Of a stretch of DNA of 64,000 bases, positions 11,831 through 22,349 are shown piece by piece (position 1 is the first letter of the stretch; each line of letters starts with the position of its first letter). Under the pieces are notes generated by a model that did not search any database, had not been told where the DNA came from, and was given only the letters and a program-made list of their open reading frames with translations. Both the position numbers and the translations under genes were made by a program. Source of the stretch: Symsagittifera roscoffensis (taxonomy: Eukaryota > Xenacoelomorpha > Acoela > Convolutidae); the NCBI RefSeq assembly GCF_963678635.1, contig NC_087066.1, forward strand, positions 14,430,517-14,494,516. The letters run 5' to 3'.

Positions 11831-12959
11831 AGAAACTTGACAAAGTCAACTATCAATACTTAAATGATATTAAGATAAAAATTTGATTTTTTACTAAGTT
11901 GTTAATTGCGCTTAGATGTTTGACCAAAAATGGTTATGTATTTTTTTTTCTAATTTTTGACAAGACTGAAAAAAGTTTTTCCGAATGCTGACGGCTTTCC
12001 ATGCGTATTGTAGTTTTCTTTCACGGAGAAGAGACTAGCCATTTTGTGTCATCAACACTATAGACTCTAAAATTGGAAACGAGAATGACAAGCAAAATCA
12101 ATTGATAGCATTTTGAAAATCAATTAGTTTCAATTGCAAAACTGTACACTCAATCATCATAGTGATCGCAATTTTATAGTTTTAACAATTGTTTTTGCAA
12201 TAAAATATTGGTAGCTGCTCGATATAACTTTAAAACATAGTTTGAAAAACCATAATGCAATATGTTAAAGGCGCTAATTTTTTTTCCACACATAAATTGA
12301 TGAAAAAAAACCTTTTAAAGTAGCCCTTAAACACCGTAACATTTAATCATTGAATGTAAAATAAACTTAAAGATAGTGTTGGATAAATTTTTAGTTAAAC
12401 TTTTGCCAAAACTTCGGAAAAAAATTAGAATAATTACCAATATTTACCTTAATGTTGGGATAAAACATACCTTAAACTGAATGGTTTTTGGAATTGCAGG
12501 ATAAATCTAGCTGGGATGTTTGCAAAGAAAACCTCAAACATTATGGTAAAGCAGATATTTGTTACCGTAACGGTTCAAGAATATTTGTTGCCAAAAAATT
12601 ATGATTAATTTACCATAATGTTTGGGTAGAGAAGAAAATGATTCAACTGTTATAAATAGTTTCATGGAAATGAAAAAAGTCATATGAAATAACCTTGTTT
12701 CAGAAGAAAATACTTGGGAGTCAAATTTTAATCGAAGTCAAATTTTAATCGAAGTACCTCTGAAGCATATTATCCTTACCTGCATTAACAGATTTAGTTG
12801 GCGGAGAAACTTGCTGGTTTATAAACAAATCTCCTCCCCCTAGCCAAAATTCAATGAAATGCCGTAAATGTTATGTCACCCATCATGCAAAGATATATGA
12901 GCAGTTAATTCGATGCTGCCAATCAAATGTAGGATAGAAATTTCTGAATTGTACTGCCT
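11831..12959. other. Non-genic spacer between duplicated units
   Basis: AT-rich, no supportable gene. It contains the direct repeat TCAAATTTTAATCGAAGT (about 12721-12756). Confidence 0.5.
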
Positions 12960-14960
12960 TTTTTCCAAATTACAGTTTTTCCATAAATTTCCATTAGAAA
13001 ATTGACCAAGAAAGATAGTTCCACTAGATAGTTTGTATTAAGTTCATTTGAGCAAAGCGGTTAAAACGCTCAATTCTGGATGGTAAGAATTCAAATTTGT
13101 AGTTGACCTTAAAATCCTAATCGGATTCGAGGGTAGATTTTAATTGGATCCAAAACAAAAAAATCACTTAGCTTTTTAAAATTTGCCATTCTTGAAGTGG
13201 GTAGAATAATGGCAAATGAGTTTCAAACTCAATCAAGTGATTGGTTCTTTCAAATCCATCCAAGCATTAAGCCGCAAAGGAATGTACTGCCTCACAAATT
13301 TTCTGCCCATCAGCACGACAATATCATTTGCTTTTCCAAAAATTGAACTTGTTTTTTTTTGCAGATTGGTTTTTCTGAATACAAGAAAACAACTGCAGCT
13401 TAACCGCAAAAAAACTTGGGATCTTTTTAACTATTTTCACCTCCTTTTTTGTTTTAAATAAATTGAACCTTTGATTAATAAATAAGGAAAAAGTAAATTG
13501 ATTCGATTCGATCAAATTGCATTAAATCTTTAAGTCTAGTTTATTAAAACAGCAGGGCCATTTAGATGACAAACAAACTATCAAGCCTGCTTATAATAAC
13601 CAAGTTTTTCAAAAAAAATATTAGTTGAACTTTTTTTTCGAAACATGACCAAGTCCACTAAACCTGTGAATGGGCACGACTCGAAAACACAGTTGGCAAA
13701 AACAATCAGAGATTTTCTAAAGTTGACAGTGGTTAATTCGATTTTTTGGGAGTCACTGAAAATTAAACTACAAATTTTCACAAAAAAGTTAATCATTTCA
13801 GTAATCTGGTCCAACGTTTTTGCTAAAGATTTTTGTAAAAAACTTATTGAATATCAGGCCTCATGAAAAGACTATCAATTTGATAACTAAAACCAGGTCT
13901 CTGATTACTGGCAAGTACAATATAATGAGCGTCTATCTCGTACTCTCTTCTCTCTCTTTCTCTCTCTCTCTATATTTCTCTCTTTTTTCTCTCTCACTTT
14001 CTACGACACTATTTGCAGTCTTCTTGATCATTGTTTTATTTATTGCTCGACCACTATTTATTGCACCAAAAATGTTTAAAAAAACCCAGCCATTTTCAAT
14101 TAGACAACGGACAACATTGAGTTGGAGCCAACAACAATTCTGAGCCATCTAAAAGAATCGAAATATTTCGATGATTAGACCAAACTACTTGGATTGACGG
14201 GGAAAATCAACTCGCCAGCTGCACGAAAGTTGGGAGGATCTTTCGAATTTTTTGTAGAGGTGTTCAAGAACATCTTCTCCAAGTAATTGAATCACGCCAC
14301 CTCACTGACAAAATTTTGCCTGTTTGCCTGCGAGTCACGAAATCTCATCCCTTCATAAATGAAAACTCGTACTGCTGAAGATCCAATCAATTCATTTCTT
14401 TGTCGACCTTCTATGAACCTGTCACCTGGATTGTTGTTTCGGATGTGACATAGTGCAAACTTCATGGAAACAAGACTAATCGCACCAATTTTCCCTGGAA
14501 AAGTCTTATCCTACATAAAGGTTTGCCAATATTCAGTTAATGACAAAAAAGGACAAAACACGCTGGACAAAAAGGGACAAAACAAGGAAACTGTCACGAA
14601 ACCAAGTTTGATTTTGGAAAAAAATTTCACGCCCGAGATAGGTCCTTGCTGTTTTTTTTTCAGATCACTCAGAATAGTAAAGTCTTGCAAAGTGCAGACC
14701 TATCACGAAAAACTTTAAAAAAATTCATTGTAATAGTATCACAACAGGCGGATCACAGAATCAGGCGGATCAAGAGAGTTGTTTAATCACAATAGGACCA
14801 CTAATTGAGTGTATGCCCACATCTTCGACTGCATGCCTCCATCTACTGAATGCAACCGTTGTTAAAATTTGTATCTGCAAATGAGACCACTGATCTTCCA
14901 GACACGACAGCGAACTAAAAAGTTTGCAGAAATCAACTACACCATCTAATGGTTTATTCA
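12960..14960 (+). repeat. Tandem duplication, unit 2
   Basis: Second copy of the block at 9960-11830. Landmarks in order are CTCAATTCTGGATGGTAA, CTCAATCAAGTGATTGGTTC, CTGCCCATCAGCACGACAA, AACATGACCAAGTCCACTAAAC, the CT tract, AACCCAGCCATTTTCAATTAG, TTGTTGTTTCGGATGTGACAT and GGATCACAGAATCAGGCGG. A 73-codon frame (13645-13866, +) begins at the ATG homologous to 10566 in unit 1, but after about 30 codons the two translations stop resembling each other. Confidence 0.8.
13933..14000 (+). repeat. Degraded CT-rich microsatellite
   Basis: Interrupted CT/CTT tract at the position homologous to the CT array of duplication unit 1. Confidence 0.9.
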
Positions 14961-15330
14961 AAATATAAATTAAGACACTTCTAACAAATTAAACTATAAT
15001 AAGTATGTAATTTGACCATGCAAACTTGCATTCTTTTCATACTTTTTGACTATCTGGCCGCTTCTAAAGGTCGAAACTTTCGTACTGAATGTCAGGTTTT
15101 CTATGAGAGATACTTATCGAATTTTGAACGTTTTCATTTTCTTTATCACAGCAACTAGTCATGTTGTAGGAAAAATTATTGCTCCCATGCACATCTTTTG
15201 TGTACCTTGTCCCTCTCGGTCCTCTAACCTCAATTTTAAATGCAGATTTCATTTTTCTTGAAAACTAACCGGGACATGTTGTTGTAGGTGGGTCATGTTT
15301 TCCGTCTAGAATTTCAGTGATGTCAATTGT

Positions 15331-15534
15331 CCCGCACTGAAGTTTCATGGATAATAATGGATTATATTGATATTTCATTCTCAGTCTCTATAAAACTACA
15401 AAAATAATCGATTATAATCCCCTAAAATCCATTTTGATGGTTGAATGGGTGATGAAAATTGATTATATGGGTTAAGTTTTTTTGCCGATATAATCCATTA
15501 TAATCGATTATTTTCCATGAAACTCTAGTGCGGG
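15331..15534 (+). mobile_element. Palindromic ATCGATTATAATCC-rich MITE, short form
   Basis: Terminal inverted repeats begin CCCGCACTGAAGTTTCATGG at the left and, reverse-complemented, CCCGCACTAGAGTTTCATGG at the right. The interior is built of TAATCGATTATAATCCATTA-like words, so each half is partly self-complementary. It is related to the larger element at 54932-55611. The immediate flanks are GT on both sides, not the TA seen at the larger copy, so the target duplication is uncertain. Confidence 0.8.
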
Positions 15535-15681
15535 GTTGCATTAAATAGTCCATTCATTCTAAACAGTGCCCCTATTTTTCAAAAAAAAAAAATTGGCAGG
15601 AAGAACTGATATTCTGAAGCAAATTGAAATTTTCTTCTTCTGGTTGTTCAAATCTGGCATTGAAGTTCCTGTGTCCAAGAC

Positions 15682-16210
15682 TTGTTATTCCGACTTTCGA
15701 TACGAAAGTAATGGAATATTTGTGCTCGGGTGGGTTTTTTTTTCTTCAGACAAATTTCGACTTTTTAACTAGCCATTTTTGATGGAATTTTTCAATATCA
15801 TTCAAAAGGTATTGTTGTCCTGAGCTTAAATTTGAAAAGATATTTCACCTTTGATCATTTTTCGTAAAGTTATGAGGGTTTAAAGGTTGCCATTTGGGCC
15901 ATTTTGACCAATTTGGGACAATTAACGCGCGATATAATTCGAGCTATTAACGCGTAAGCGGAGATTTACTCCGTCTTAGAAATCGTTCCAAATTGGTTGA
16001 ACGAAGCTTATTTGCCATAATTGATTTGTTACAAGGAACGAAATCTATCCTTTTGTACTTGGGGATGATTTTCATTATAAAATTTCAAATTTTAGAAAAA
16101 AAATTTCATTTTATTTTATTTCATTTAATTTTTTCTAATTTATTACTGCTCCATAAACCTTAAAAGGCAGTCGGAACATTCAGGGCTTCGTCCTGATACG
16201 AGCAGTCTTG
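15682..16210 (+). mobile_element. F1 repeat, copy d
   Basis: Near-complete. It has the 5' hairpin ACTTTCGATACGAAAGT, GTGCTCGGGTGGG, a T run, and GACTTTTTAACTAGCCATTT. The 3' part has AAGGCAGTCGGAAC, a weakened 3' hairpin CAGGGCTTCGTCCTG, and ends GATACGAGCAGTCTTG. Confidence 0.88.
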
Positions 16211-16359
16211 TTATACTTATAAAGAAAGCTAGTAGAATCTGAAAGGTCTTTTGTTGAACTCACGCAGATCTGAGATTCGATACTTTAAGTTCTGTTGTAG
16301 TTTTAAGTCCGAAGACGGTTTATAGATTCGGATCTTGTGGTCAGCTTCTGGCCGCACTT

Positions 16360-16776
16360 TTAAAAACAGTTGCTGATAATGTTGTCGAGCTGCATCCTAA
16401 AATAGTCGTAAGTTATTCCAGATGATGTCTTATGACTGGCTGCGTGCGTTCTAATTATTGGGTCAGCTATTTTCTGGTCTATATAGCTGTTGTTCGACAG
16501 GCTCTGTTGTCTACAATTGAGTTGGTCACTGTGTGTGATTTTGCTCAAATAATGAAATTTGTAAGTGTCAGCTGATGTTCCTTGGAAATGCCTGGGGTTA
16601 TTTGCGGGATAACGTGCGCGATGGAAGAGATGGGACTGACGGTGTTGAGATTTTGTGAGTAGCCGACTGATGATTGGAAGCCTGGGAGACGGCGTGAGGC
16701 GAATTGTTTGCATGGAGGTGAGTTTTATGAAGATGCTAAAATTCAATGGCCTGAAAAAGTCTGTTTTTGTGAACAA
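16360..16776 (-). CDS. Unidentified 138-codon frame
   Basis: An open minus-strand frame in a segment with higher G+C than its surroundings. It is Ser/His/Gln/Asn-rich, with no membrane segment, signal peptide or domain that I recognise. The middle and C-terminal parts (from about residue 50) look more protein-like than the N terminus. It could be a relic of a mobile-element protein or an exon. I see no firm splice sites, so support is weak. Confidence 0.2.
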   Translation of the reverse strand: MFTKTDFFRPLNFSIFIKLTSMQTIRLTPSPRLPIISRLLTKSQHRQSHLFHRARYPANNPRHFQGTSADTYKFHYLSKITHSDQLNCRQQSLSNNSYIDQKIADPIIRTHAASHKTSSGITYDYFRMQLDNIISNCF

Positions 16777-17039
16777 CCTTGCTGAAACTGAATCCCTTTT
16801 CTGTCAATTGGGCGCGATTCAATTGAAGCTTTGCTGAAAAAAAGTCTCGGTGCTGAAGAGTTCAAAATTTGTATCGTTGTCGTTTGTGTTTGTCAGTTGT
16901 CAATTTGGAGTTGAGATTTGGTAATAAACTAATGACGAGTTAAATTTTTTGACATTTGTTGCGTAGATTCTGCTTCCTGACGTTGAATTGTGTGTCATTC
17001 CAAATCTCTGTTGGCCAACCAGGTTTCGACCGACATATA

Positions 17040-17330
17040 GGCTGACGTGGGTCAATGCACAAGTTGACAAGGGTCAAAACATTTCTCAACTGGGGTCAAA
17101 ACATAAGTCAACCAGGGTCTATATATGACTCAAACATGGTTGATCCATGATAGGACCAGGTTCACTATAGATGTCAACTAGGGTCGATACATGAGTCAAG
17201 CACCGTCAATCACGGTCGGCGAGGTGCGATACACAAGTCGACCATGGCATCGACGTTGGCTTACCTGTTGTCACATTATAAAACCATGGTTGATCACGGT
17301 CGACATAGGGTCGAAAAATGGACGAATCAC
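17040..17330 (+). repeat. Degenerate GTCGA / GAGTCAA minisatellite
   Basis: Repeating words such as AGGGTCAAAACAT, AAGTCAACCAGGGTC, ACTAGGGTCGATACATGAGTCAA and CACGGTCGACATAGGGTCGA occur at irregular ~25-32-base spacing. The same words (GGAGTCGATCGAATCATGA, ACGAGTCAAACAGGGTCGA) resume at 18519-18590, beyond the reading frame and MITE in between. Confidence 0.75.
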
Positions 17331-17470
17331 CTTAAAGTTTTTTCAATAATTGTTTATCCAAACTCTTTAGTTTTTGCTTTGAAGTCCTGATGCACTTGTA
17401 TACCAAGTAAAGTATGAAAATAAAAGTTCGAAAATTACTCATAACAAATTTTGCAATTCGGTTGCTTTAG

Positions 17471-18085
17471 CGAAGTGCAAAATTGTGGGCTCTGTTCATT
17501 GGTTCACAAATAGTGCCTTGCTCTATTAAAGAACCTTTGGGTTTTTCTTTGGTGTTAGACTACAACTATTTTAAAAATGCCCGGTTAGAATATAGTCTTA
17601 AGAAACTAGTTTCAAATGTCACCATGTTTCAGTATGCTGCTCAATGCTTAATTTTTGCTCCTATTTTTATTGCAACAGTATCTGGTTTTTGGTCGTGTGT
17701 TGACGATTTATCTTCAAACCCTAAACGTCTCACGTGCAGTGCAATTGCGAGTGAAAAATTACTGTTTTACATGAGTCCGATATTACCCATACGTATGTCC
17801 ATAACCATAACCTCAAACAGTGTAACTTTAAATCATACAAAAGGGTTTAATTGGAGGACAGTGAATTCATCGTCACAAATAGAACACTGCGAGTCTGTCG
17901 AAGCAATAACTAGTTTGGGCGCATCAAAATTGAGTTTCATCTGCTTATTTGGCACATATCAAGATGGTAGTTACCCGATGAAAGTAAAGTTAGCCCCAAA
18001 AATAACCGTCAATTTGAAAATGATTGTGGAAGCAGAAACAACAAGGAAAGGTAACATGAAACATTTGAACCCTTGTGATATCTAG
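17471..18085 (+). CDS. Unidentified frame of about 200 codons (no usable N-terminal ATG)
   Basis: The frame is open from just after a TAG at 17468 to a TAG at 18083-18085, one of the longest open frames outside the retroelements. The first ATG in frame is about 50 codons in (NVTMFQYAA), so the left part is either non-coding or the gene lacks its start. The protein is mixed in composition, with a hydrophobic patch (AQCLIFAPIFIATVSGFW) and several Cys, and no transposase or polymerase motif that I can see. I recognise no family with confidence. An integrated single-shell viral capsid-type gene is one loose possibility from the beta-rich look, but nothing decisive is visible. It is flanked on both sides by the same minisatellite words. 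Confidence 0.4.
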   Translation, partial: RSAKLWALFIGSQIVPCSIKEPLGFSLVLDYNYFKNARLEYSLKKLVSNVTMFQYAAQCLIFAPIFIATVSGFWSCVDDLSSNPKRLTCSAIASEKLLFYMSPILPIRMSITITSNSVTLNHTKGFNWRTVNSSSQIEHCESVEAITSLGASKLSFICLFGTYQDGSYPMKVKLAPKITVNLKMIVEAETTRKGNMKHLNPCDI

Positions 18086-18204
18086 TCTTCGCGAGGTGCA
18101 TTTCTGACTCACTTTTGAACAATCGCATATATTGCACTTATTTGGAAATGTGACAAATGATTGGAAATCAAGGATGAGGTCCGCTTTTCAACCCGCCCTG
18201 AGAC

Positions 18205-18513
18205 CAGTAGCGTGCAGAGGGGTAGGGGGCGATTCGGCGCCAATATAACTAAACTTGAGGGGGGCGCCGAAAAAACGCAACTTTTTGGCCAAATTTTTTT
18301 AAAAAGTGCTCAAAAAGTTCTAAAAGACATTCATAGCCTGTTTTTTTTTCAAAAATTTGCCTGTGATGCAGAACATTTTTGAAAAAAAAATTCCTTATAG
18401 TATTTTCGGAGAGCTCGGAAAATCAAATTGGTCGACCTAAAAAAAGTCGACAAAATTTTCATTTTTATTTAGAAAAACCGGCCCTCTTAGAAAAATTTTT
18501 GCGCACGCAACTG
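18205..18513 (+). mobile_element. hAT-like MITE, divergent subfamily (CAGTAGCGTGC ends)
   Basis: The ends CAGTAGCGTGCAGAGG and (reverse-complemented) CAGTTGCGTGCGCAAA are inverted. The interior keeps family landmarks: AACTTGAGGGGGGCGC, TTTTTGGCCAAATTTTT, TTTGCCTGTGATGCAGAA, GGAGAGCTCGGAAAATCA and TTGGTCGACCTAAAAAAAGTCGAC. The flanks CCTGAGAC and CCTGGAGG may be a worn 8-bp target copy. Confidence 0.8.
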
Positions 18514-18999
18514 CCTGGAGGAGTCGATCGAATCATGATTTGAACAAGGGCAACTCACGAGTCAAACAGGGTCGAATAATGGGTCGAAATAGATAAAATA
18601 ATTTTAATATTAAAACACTAGAGGCAAAACTAAACGCAATTTCAGGTTTTCACGCTCTAAAATGCCTAACTTCAAAGACCTTTTCAGGCAACTTTTACTT
18701 GTTTTACTTTATTTTGTATATGGACCTGGAGTAAATGACTTCACTTTCCCTCTCAAAGAGCATCGTTTTTTAGTTTTAAGCACTTACCAGCTTTTTGCCG
18801 TCTAAAATTGCCAGTTTTCAAGTTTTGTAATAAATTTTTTCAATGGCGTGAGATGGCCGAGTTTAGCATAACTTTCACACTGAAAAATTTAAATTTCCTT
18901 TTAAAAAGTTTCAAATTGCATGATCAATTGTGTCTATTCAGCCTATTCAGAAAAGCGTTCATTCCAACAAAAAAAACTTATGATCGATAGTGAAAAAAC
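18514..18999. other. Minisatellite remnant and non-genic spacer
   Basis: 18519-18590 carries the continuation of the GTCGA/GAGTCAA minisatellite. The rest is AT-rich without a supportable gene. Confidence 0.5.
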
Positions 19000-19006
19000 T
19001 GGTTAA

Positions 19007-19265
19007 ACGAAAACTGGTTAAACGTTGAAACCAAAAATTGTTACTCTCTCAGAGGGTAGCTGAGATCATTTGCTCGAGGTTGTGTATAAAAGATTGTGGC
19101 AGTTCTAGATAATTTTTGTCCAAAATGACCAGAAAGTTAGGCATTTCTCTTGAAAGTTCAGCAAAAAAAATTCTACTCAATCAAATATTTCCAGAACTTT
19201 GAGCGACACATTTTTTCAAAGAATTTTATGCGCAAGCTAGACGTTTCTGTACAGCTTTTTATGAA
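19007..19265 (+). repeat. Direct-repeat module P, copy 1 (TATA-like)
   Basis: Matches 20700-20955 in order: ACCAAAAATTGTTAC, CTCAGAGGGTAGCTGAGATCA, TTTGCTCGAGGTTGTGTATAAAAGATTG, AATTTTTGTCCAAAATGACC and CTAGACGTTTCTGT. The conserved TATAAAAG lies 52 bases before an ATG (CCAAAATG) in both copies, which resembles a promoter and start. The frames after the ATG are only about 25 codons (here) and 17 codons (copy 2). A third partial match lies at 19495-19590. Confidence 0.7.
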
Positions 19266-20066
19266 TTTATTACATTATATGAATTTATTATGTAAGGCTT
19301 CCACAGTAAGAATAATTTTCAGAATTTTAGCCTTATTTTTGTTTCATTTGATTATTTATTGTGTAATTCTATGTTTTTTTCAATCCAGAGACCAGAGACT
19401 CTAGATTTTTGTTATAATTAGGGCTCACCAAAAATTAACACTTGAAAAATTTTTAGAGGCACAGTCCGTTTTTTGTTTTCATTAATAGTTTTTTTTTGTA
19501 AATTTTGGTTCACAATGGTCGAGATAATTAGGCATTTCTTTCGAAATTCAGAAAAACACTTCTACTCAATCAAATATTTCCAATCCAGAGACACTAGAAT
19601 TTTGTTATAATTAAGGCTCACCAAAAACTTACATCTGAAAAATCCTTAGTGTTATTCAATTTTGAAGTTTATCATATTATGTGATAGTTGAGTAAAATTG
19701 ACCGGCGTCCGATTGAATCAAACAAAATTTAATGAAGAAGGTAAAATCGACCAAAATCAAACAAAAATGGACATCGTTTGAATAGCACAGTCAGTAAGGG
19801 ATATTGTTCGACTGAATGAAAACCAAACAAAAACTGACATCGTTCGAAAATTCCAAATAATGCACAGGAAAAACCTTGAAAATTAATTTGCAAGGGTTTT
19901 AGTTAAACTCGAAACTGAACAAAATGATTTGAGACCGATAAAGACACGCGTTTAAATTTCAACTTCTAAAAAAGAGAGCTGCAAACGAAACGAACAAGCT
20001 CCTAGCACACAATTTTGCCCATTTTTTGCGCATTTTCTACCAAAATTTTCAACCAAGGTTGAATTT

Positions 20067-20640
20067 TTTTTAGAGTAGGTCCTGCGTATCGTATAGATCT
20101 GCGCCTGTATACAAAAAGAAATCTATTTTTGGTTCAACAAATTATCAAGAGTAGAGAAAAAGTACTTCCACAGAACCACACAGACTAGTACACGAGTTGA
20201 TTACACTACTATGAAAAAAAGTTCGAATATATAAATATGCATGACAGATGCCATTTGACGCTTACTGTTTGACGTCGTATGTCGCCACGTCACATTAAAA
20301 AGTAAATGGCCCGCCATTCATTTTGATTAAAAAAAAATTGGCGCGTCAGTTCTTGCAAGCTTGAAACACGCATTAGTCGAACTGAATCATCTTCGAATTT
20401 TGCATTAGGTCAAAATTGAAGTAAAAAAATTTTTGAGACGCTTACGCTTTTTCCAAGAAATTTCAACGCAAAATTCTGGTCAGCCACTTTAAATTCTCTA
20501 TCATTAAGTATTCCATGAGGTATTCCACAAGGATTGAATCACAAAAAGATTAAAAATGGCAAATTATTGTTTTGTGTGATTGACATCATCATCAAATCTT
20601 TAGCCGATTGACCATTTTCAAGGCTTTAGAAAATCAAAAT
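20067..20640 (+). repeat. Direct-repeat module Q, copy 1
   Basis: About 570 bases that recur at 20968-21543 with high similarity, including AGAGTAGGTCCTGCGTATCG, CAACAAATTATCAAGAGTAG, AGTTGATTACACTACTATG, TATATAAATATGCATGACAG and CAAATTATTGTTTTGTGTGA. In the second copy module P is joined directly to module Q. Here the two are separated by about 800 bases. Confidence 0.88.
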
Positions 20641-20699
20641 TACAAGAAGTCTGTTATCTTAAGACCGATAAAAAACTTATGACCGATATTGAAAAAAGG

Positions 20700-21543
20700 C
20701 ATTTTCAGAGAAAACTGGTAAAAGGTTGAGACCAAAAATTGTTCCTCTCTTAGAGGGTTACTGAGATCATTTGCTCGAAGTTGTGTATAAAAGATTGTTG
20801 CAGTTTTAGGTAATTTTTGTCCAAAATGATTGAAAAATTAAGCATTTCCATTGAAAGTTCAACAAAAAAAATTCTACTCAGTTAAACTTTTCCGGAATTT
20901 TGAGCGTTACAAATTTTCGAAAAAATTGTCCCGCAAACTAGACGTTTCTGTGAGATTTAATTTTCTTAGAGTAGGTCTTGCGTATCGTATAGATGTGCGC
21001 CTGTATACAAAAAATTCTATTTTTTGGTTCAACAAATTATCAAGAGTAGAGAAAAAGCACTTCCACAGAACCACACAGACTAGCACACGAGTTGATTACA
21101 CTACTATGAAAAAAAATTCGAATATATAAATATGCATGACAGATGCCAGTTGACGCTTACTGTTTGACGTCCATTGTCGCGAGCGACGTCATGTTAAAAA
21201 GTGAATGGCCCGCGATTCAATGATAGCCATTCATTTTGATTTTAAAAAAATTGGCGCGTCAGTTCTTGCAAGCTTGAAACACGCAATAGTTCAACCGAAT
21301 CATCTTTGAATTTTGTTAGGTCAAAATTGAAGTAAAAAGATTTCGAGACGCTTACGGTTTTTTTTCAGGAAATTTCAAAATTCGGTCGGCCAATTTAAAA
21401 TTTCTATCATTATTCCACAGGGAATGAATCACAAAAAGATAAAAAATGGCAAATTATTGTTTTGTGTGAGTGACATCATCATCAAATTTTCAGCTGATTG
21501 ACCATTTTTCAGGCTTTAGAGTTTCGCAATTACAAGAAGTCTG
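20700..21543 (+). repeat. Direct-repeat modules P+Q, copy 2
   Basis: P (20700-20955) runs straight into Q (20968-21543). Differences from copy 1 are small indels, for example an added TGATAGCCATTC-type segment near 21221 and loss of a GAGGTATTCC stretch. Segmental duplication of a transposon-like unit is likely. No protein of useful length is encoded. Confidence 0.85.
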
Positions 21544-21544
21544 T

Positions 21545-22349
21545 TATCTGTCATTACGAAAAGTATTATGAAGAGTTTGAAGATTTTTTACACCATTGTA
21601 TAATGAAACCATAATTGGTTAGATAATATTTTGTAATCTACAATCGACATCTGTGTCTTTCAAAGATGCAACTTCTTAAGTTACGCCAGATAACAAAATT
21701 TTTGTTTGATAGTTATTTGAATAACATAAGATTCTTAAAACTGTCACTCTTTTTGAACATAATAAGTTTCTTGCAACATCCAATAACTAAAACATCCAAA
21801 AAAAAACAATATTACTGAAAACTGTCAAAAAAAGGCAAAACTTTAGGTTTGGCTTAAAACTGATTTCTACGGTACGCTTGAAATGTTTACATTACGAGAC
21901 CAAACTATAAATTCTGTGCATTGTAAGCGGATTCCACAACAGGCCAAAATCGGATTTGTCGCGGAAACCACATCATTGCTACTTTTTTGATCATATTTGC
22001 TATTATGGGTTCCACAAACAAATACTCAAAACCGCTCAAAACCGCTCAAAATCGCTCCAAAAATAGACGAGTTTGCGGAATCCGCAACCGTATTAGCGGA
22101 ATTCAAAACAGTTTATGAAATCCACAAAAAAACTATAAGACAAGTGTATAGTTAAATTGAGCGGTTACGGAATCCGCAACTTGTAAGTGGAATCCGCAAA
22201 TTGTAAGTGGAATCCGCAAATTATAAGTGGAATCCGCAAATTTTAAGTGGAATCCGCATTCTGTTTGCGGATTCCGTTTACACATATGTATATATGTAGT
22301 AGCGTTTAAAATTATATCTTTTAATTACATGATTCACTAGAATAGGAAT
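21545..22349 (+). repeat. Non-genic; GGAATCCGCAA-type short tandem repeats
   Basis: The right part (about 22010-22275) is a run of GCGGAATCCGCAA words, including four near-perfect ~20-base units of AAGTGGAATCCGCAAATT at 22184-22262. Similar GGAATCCGC words recur at 24140-24320 and 37380-37430. No gene is seen. Confidence 0.75.
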
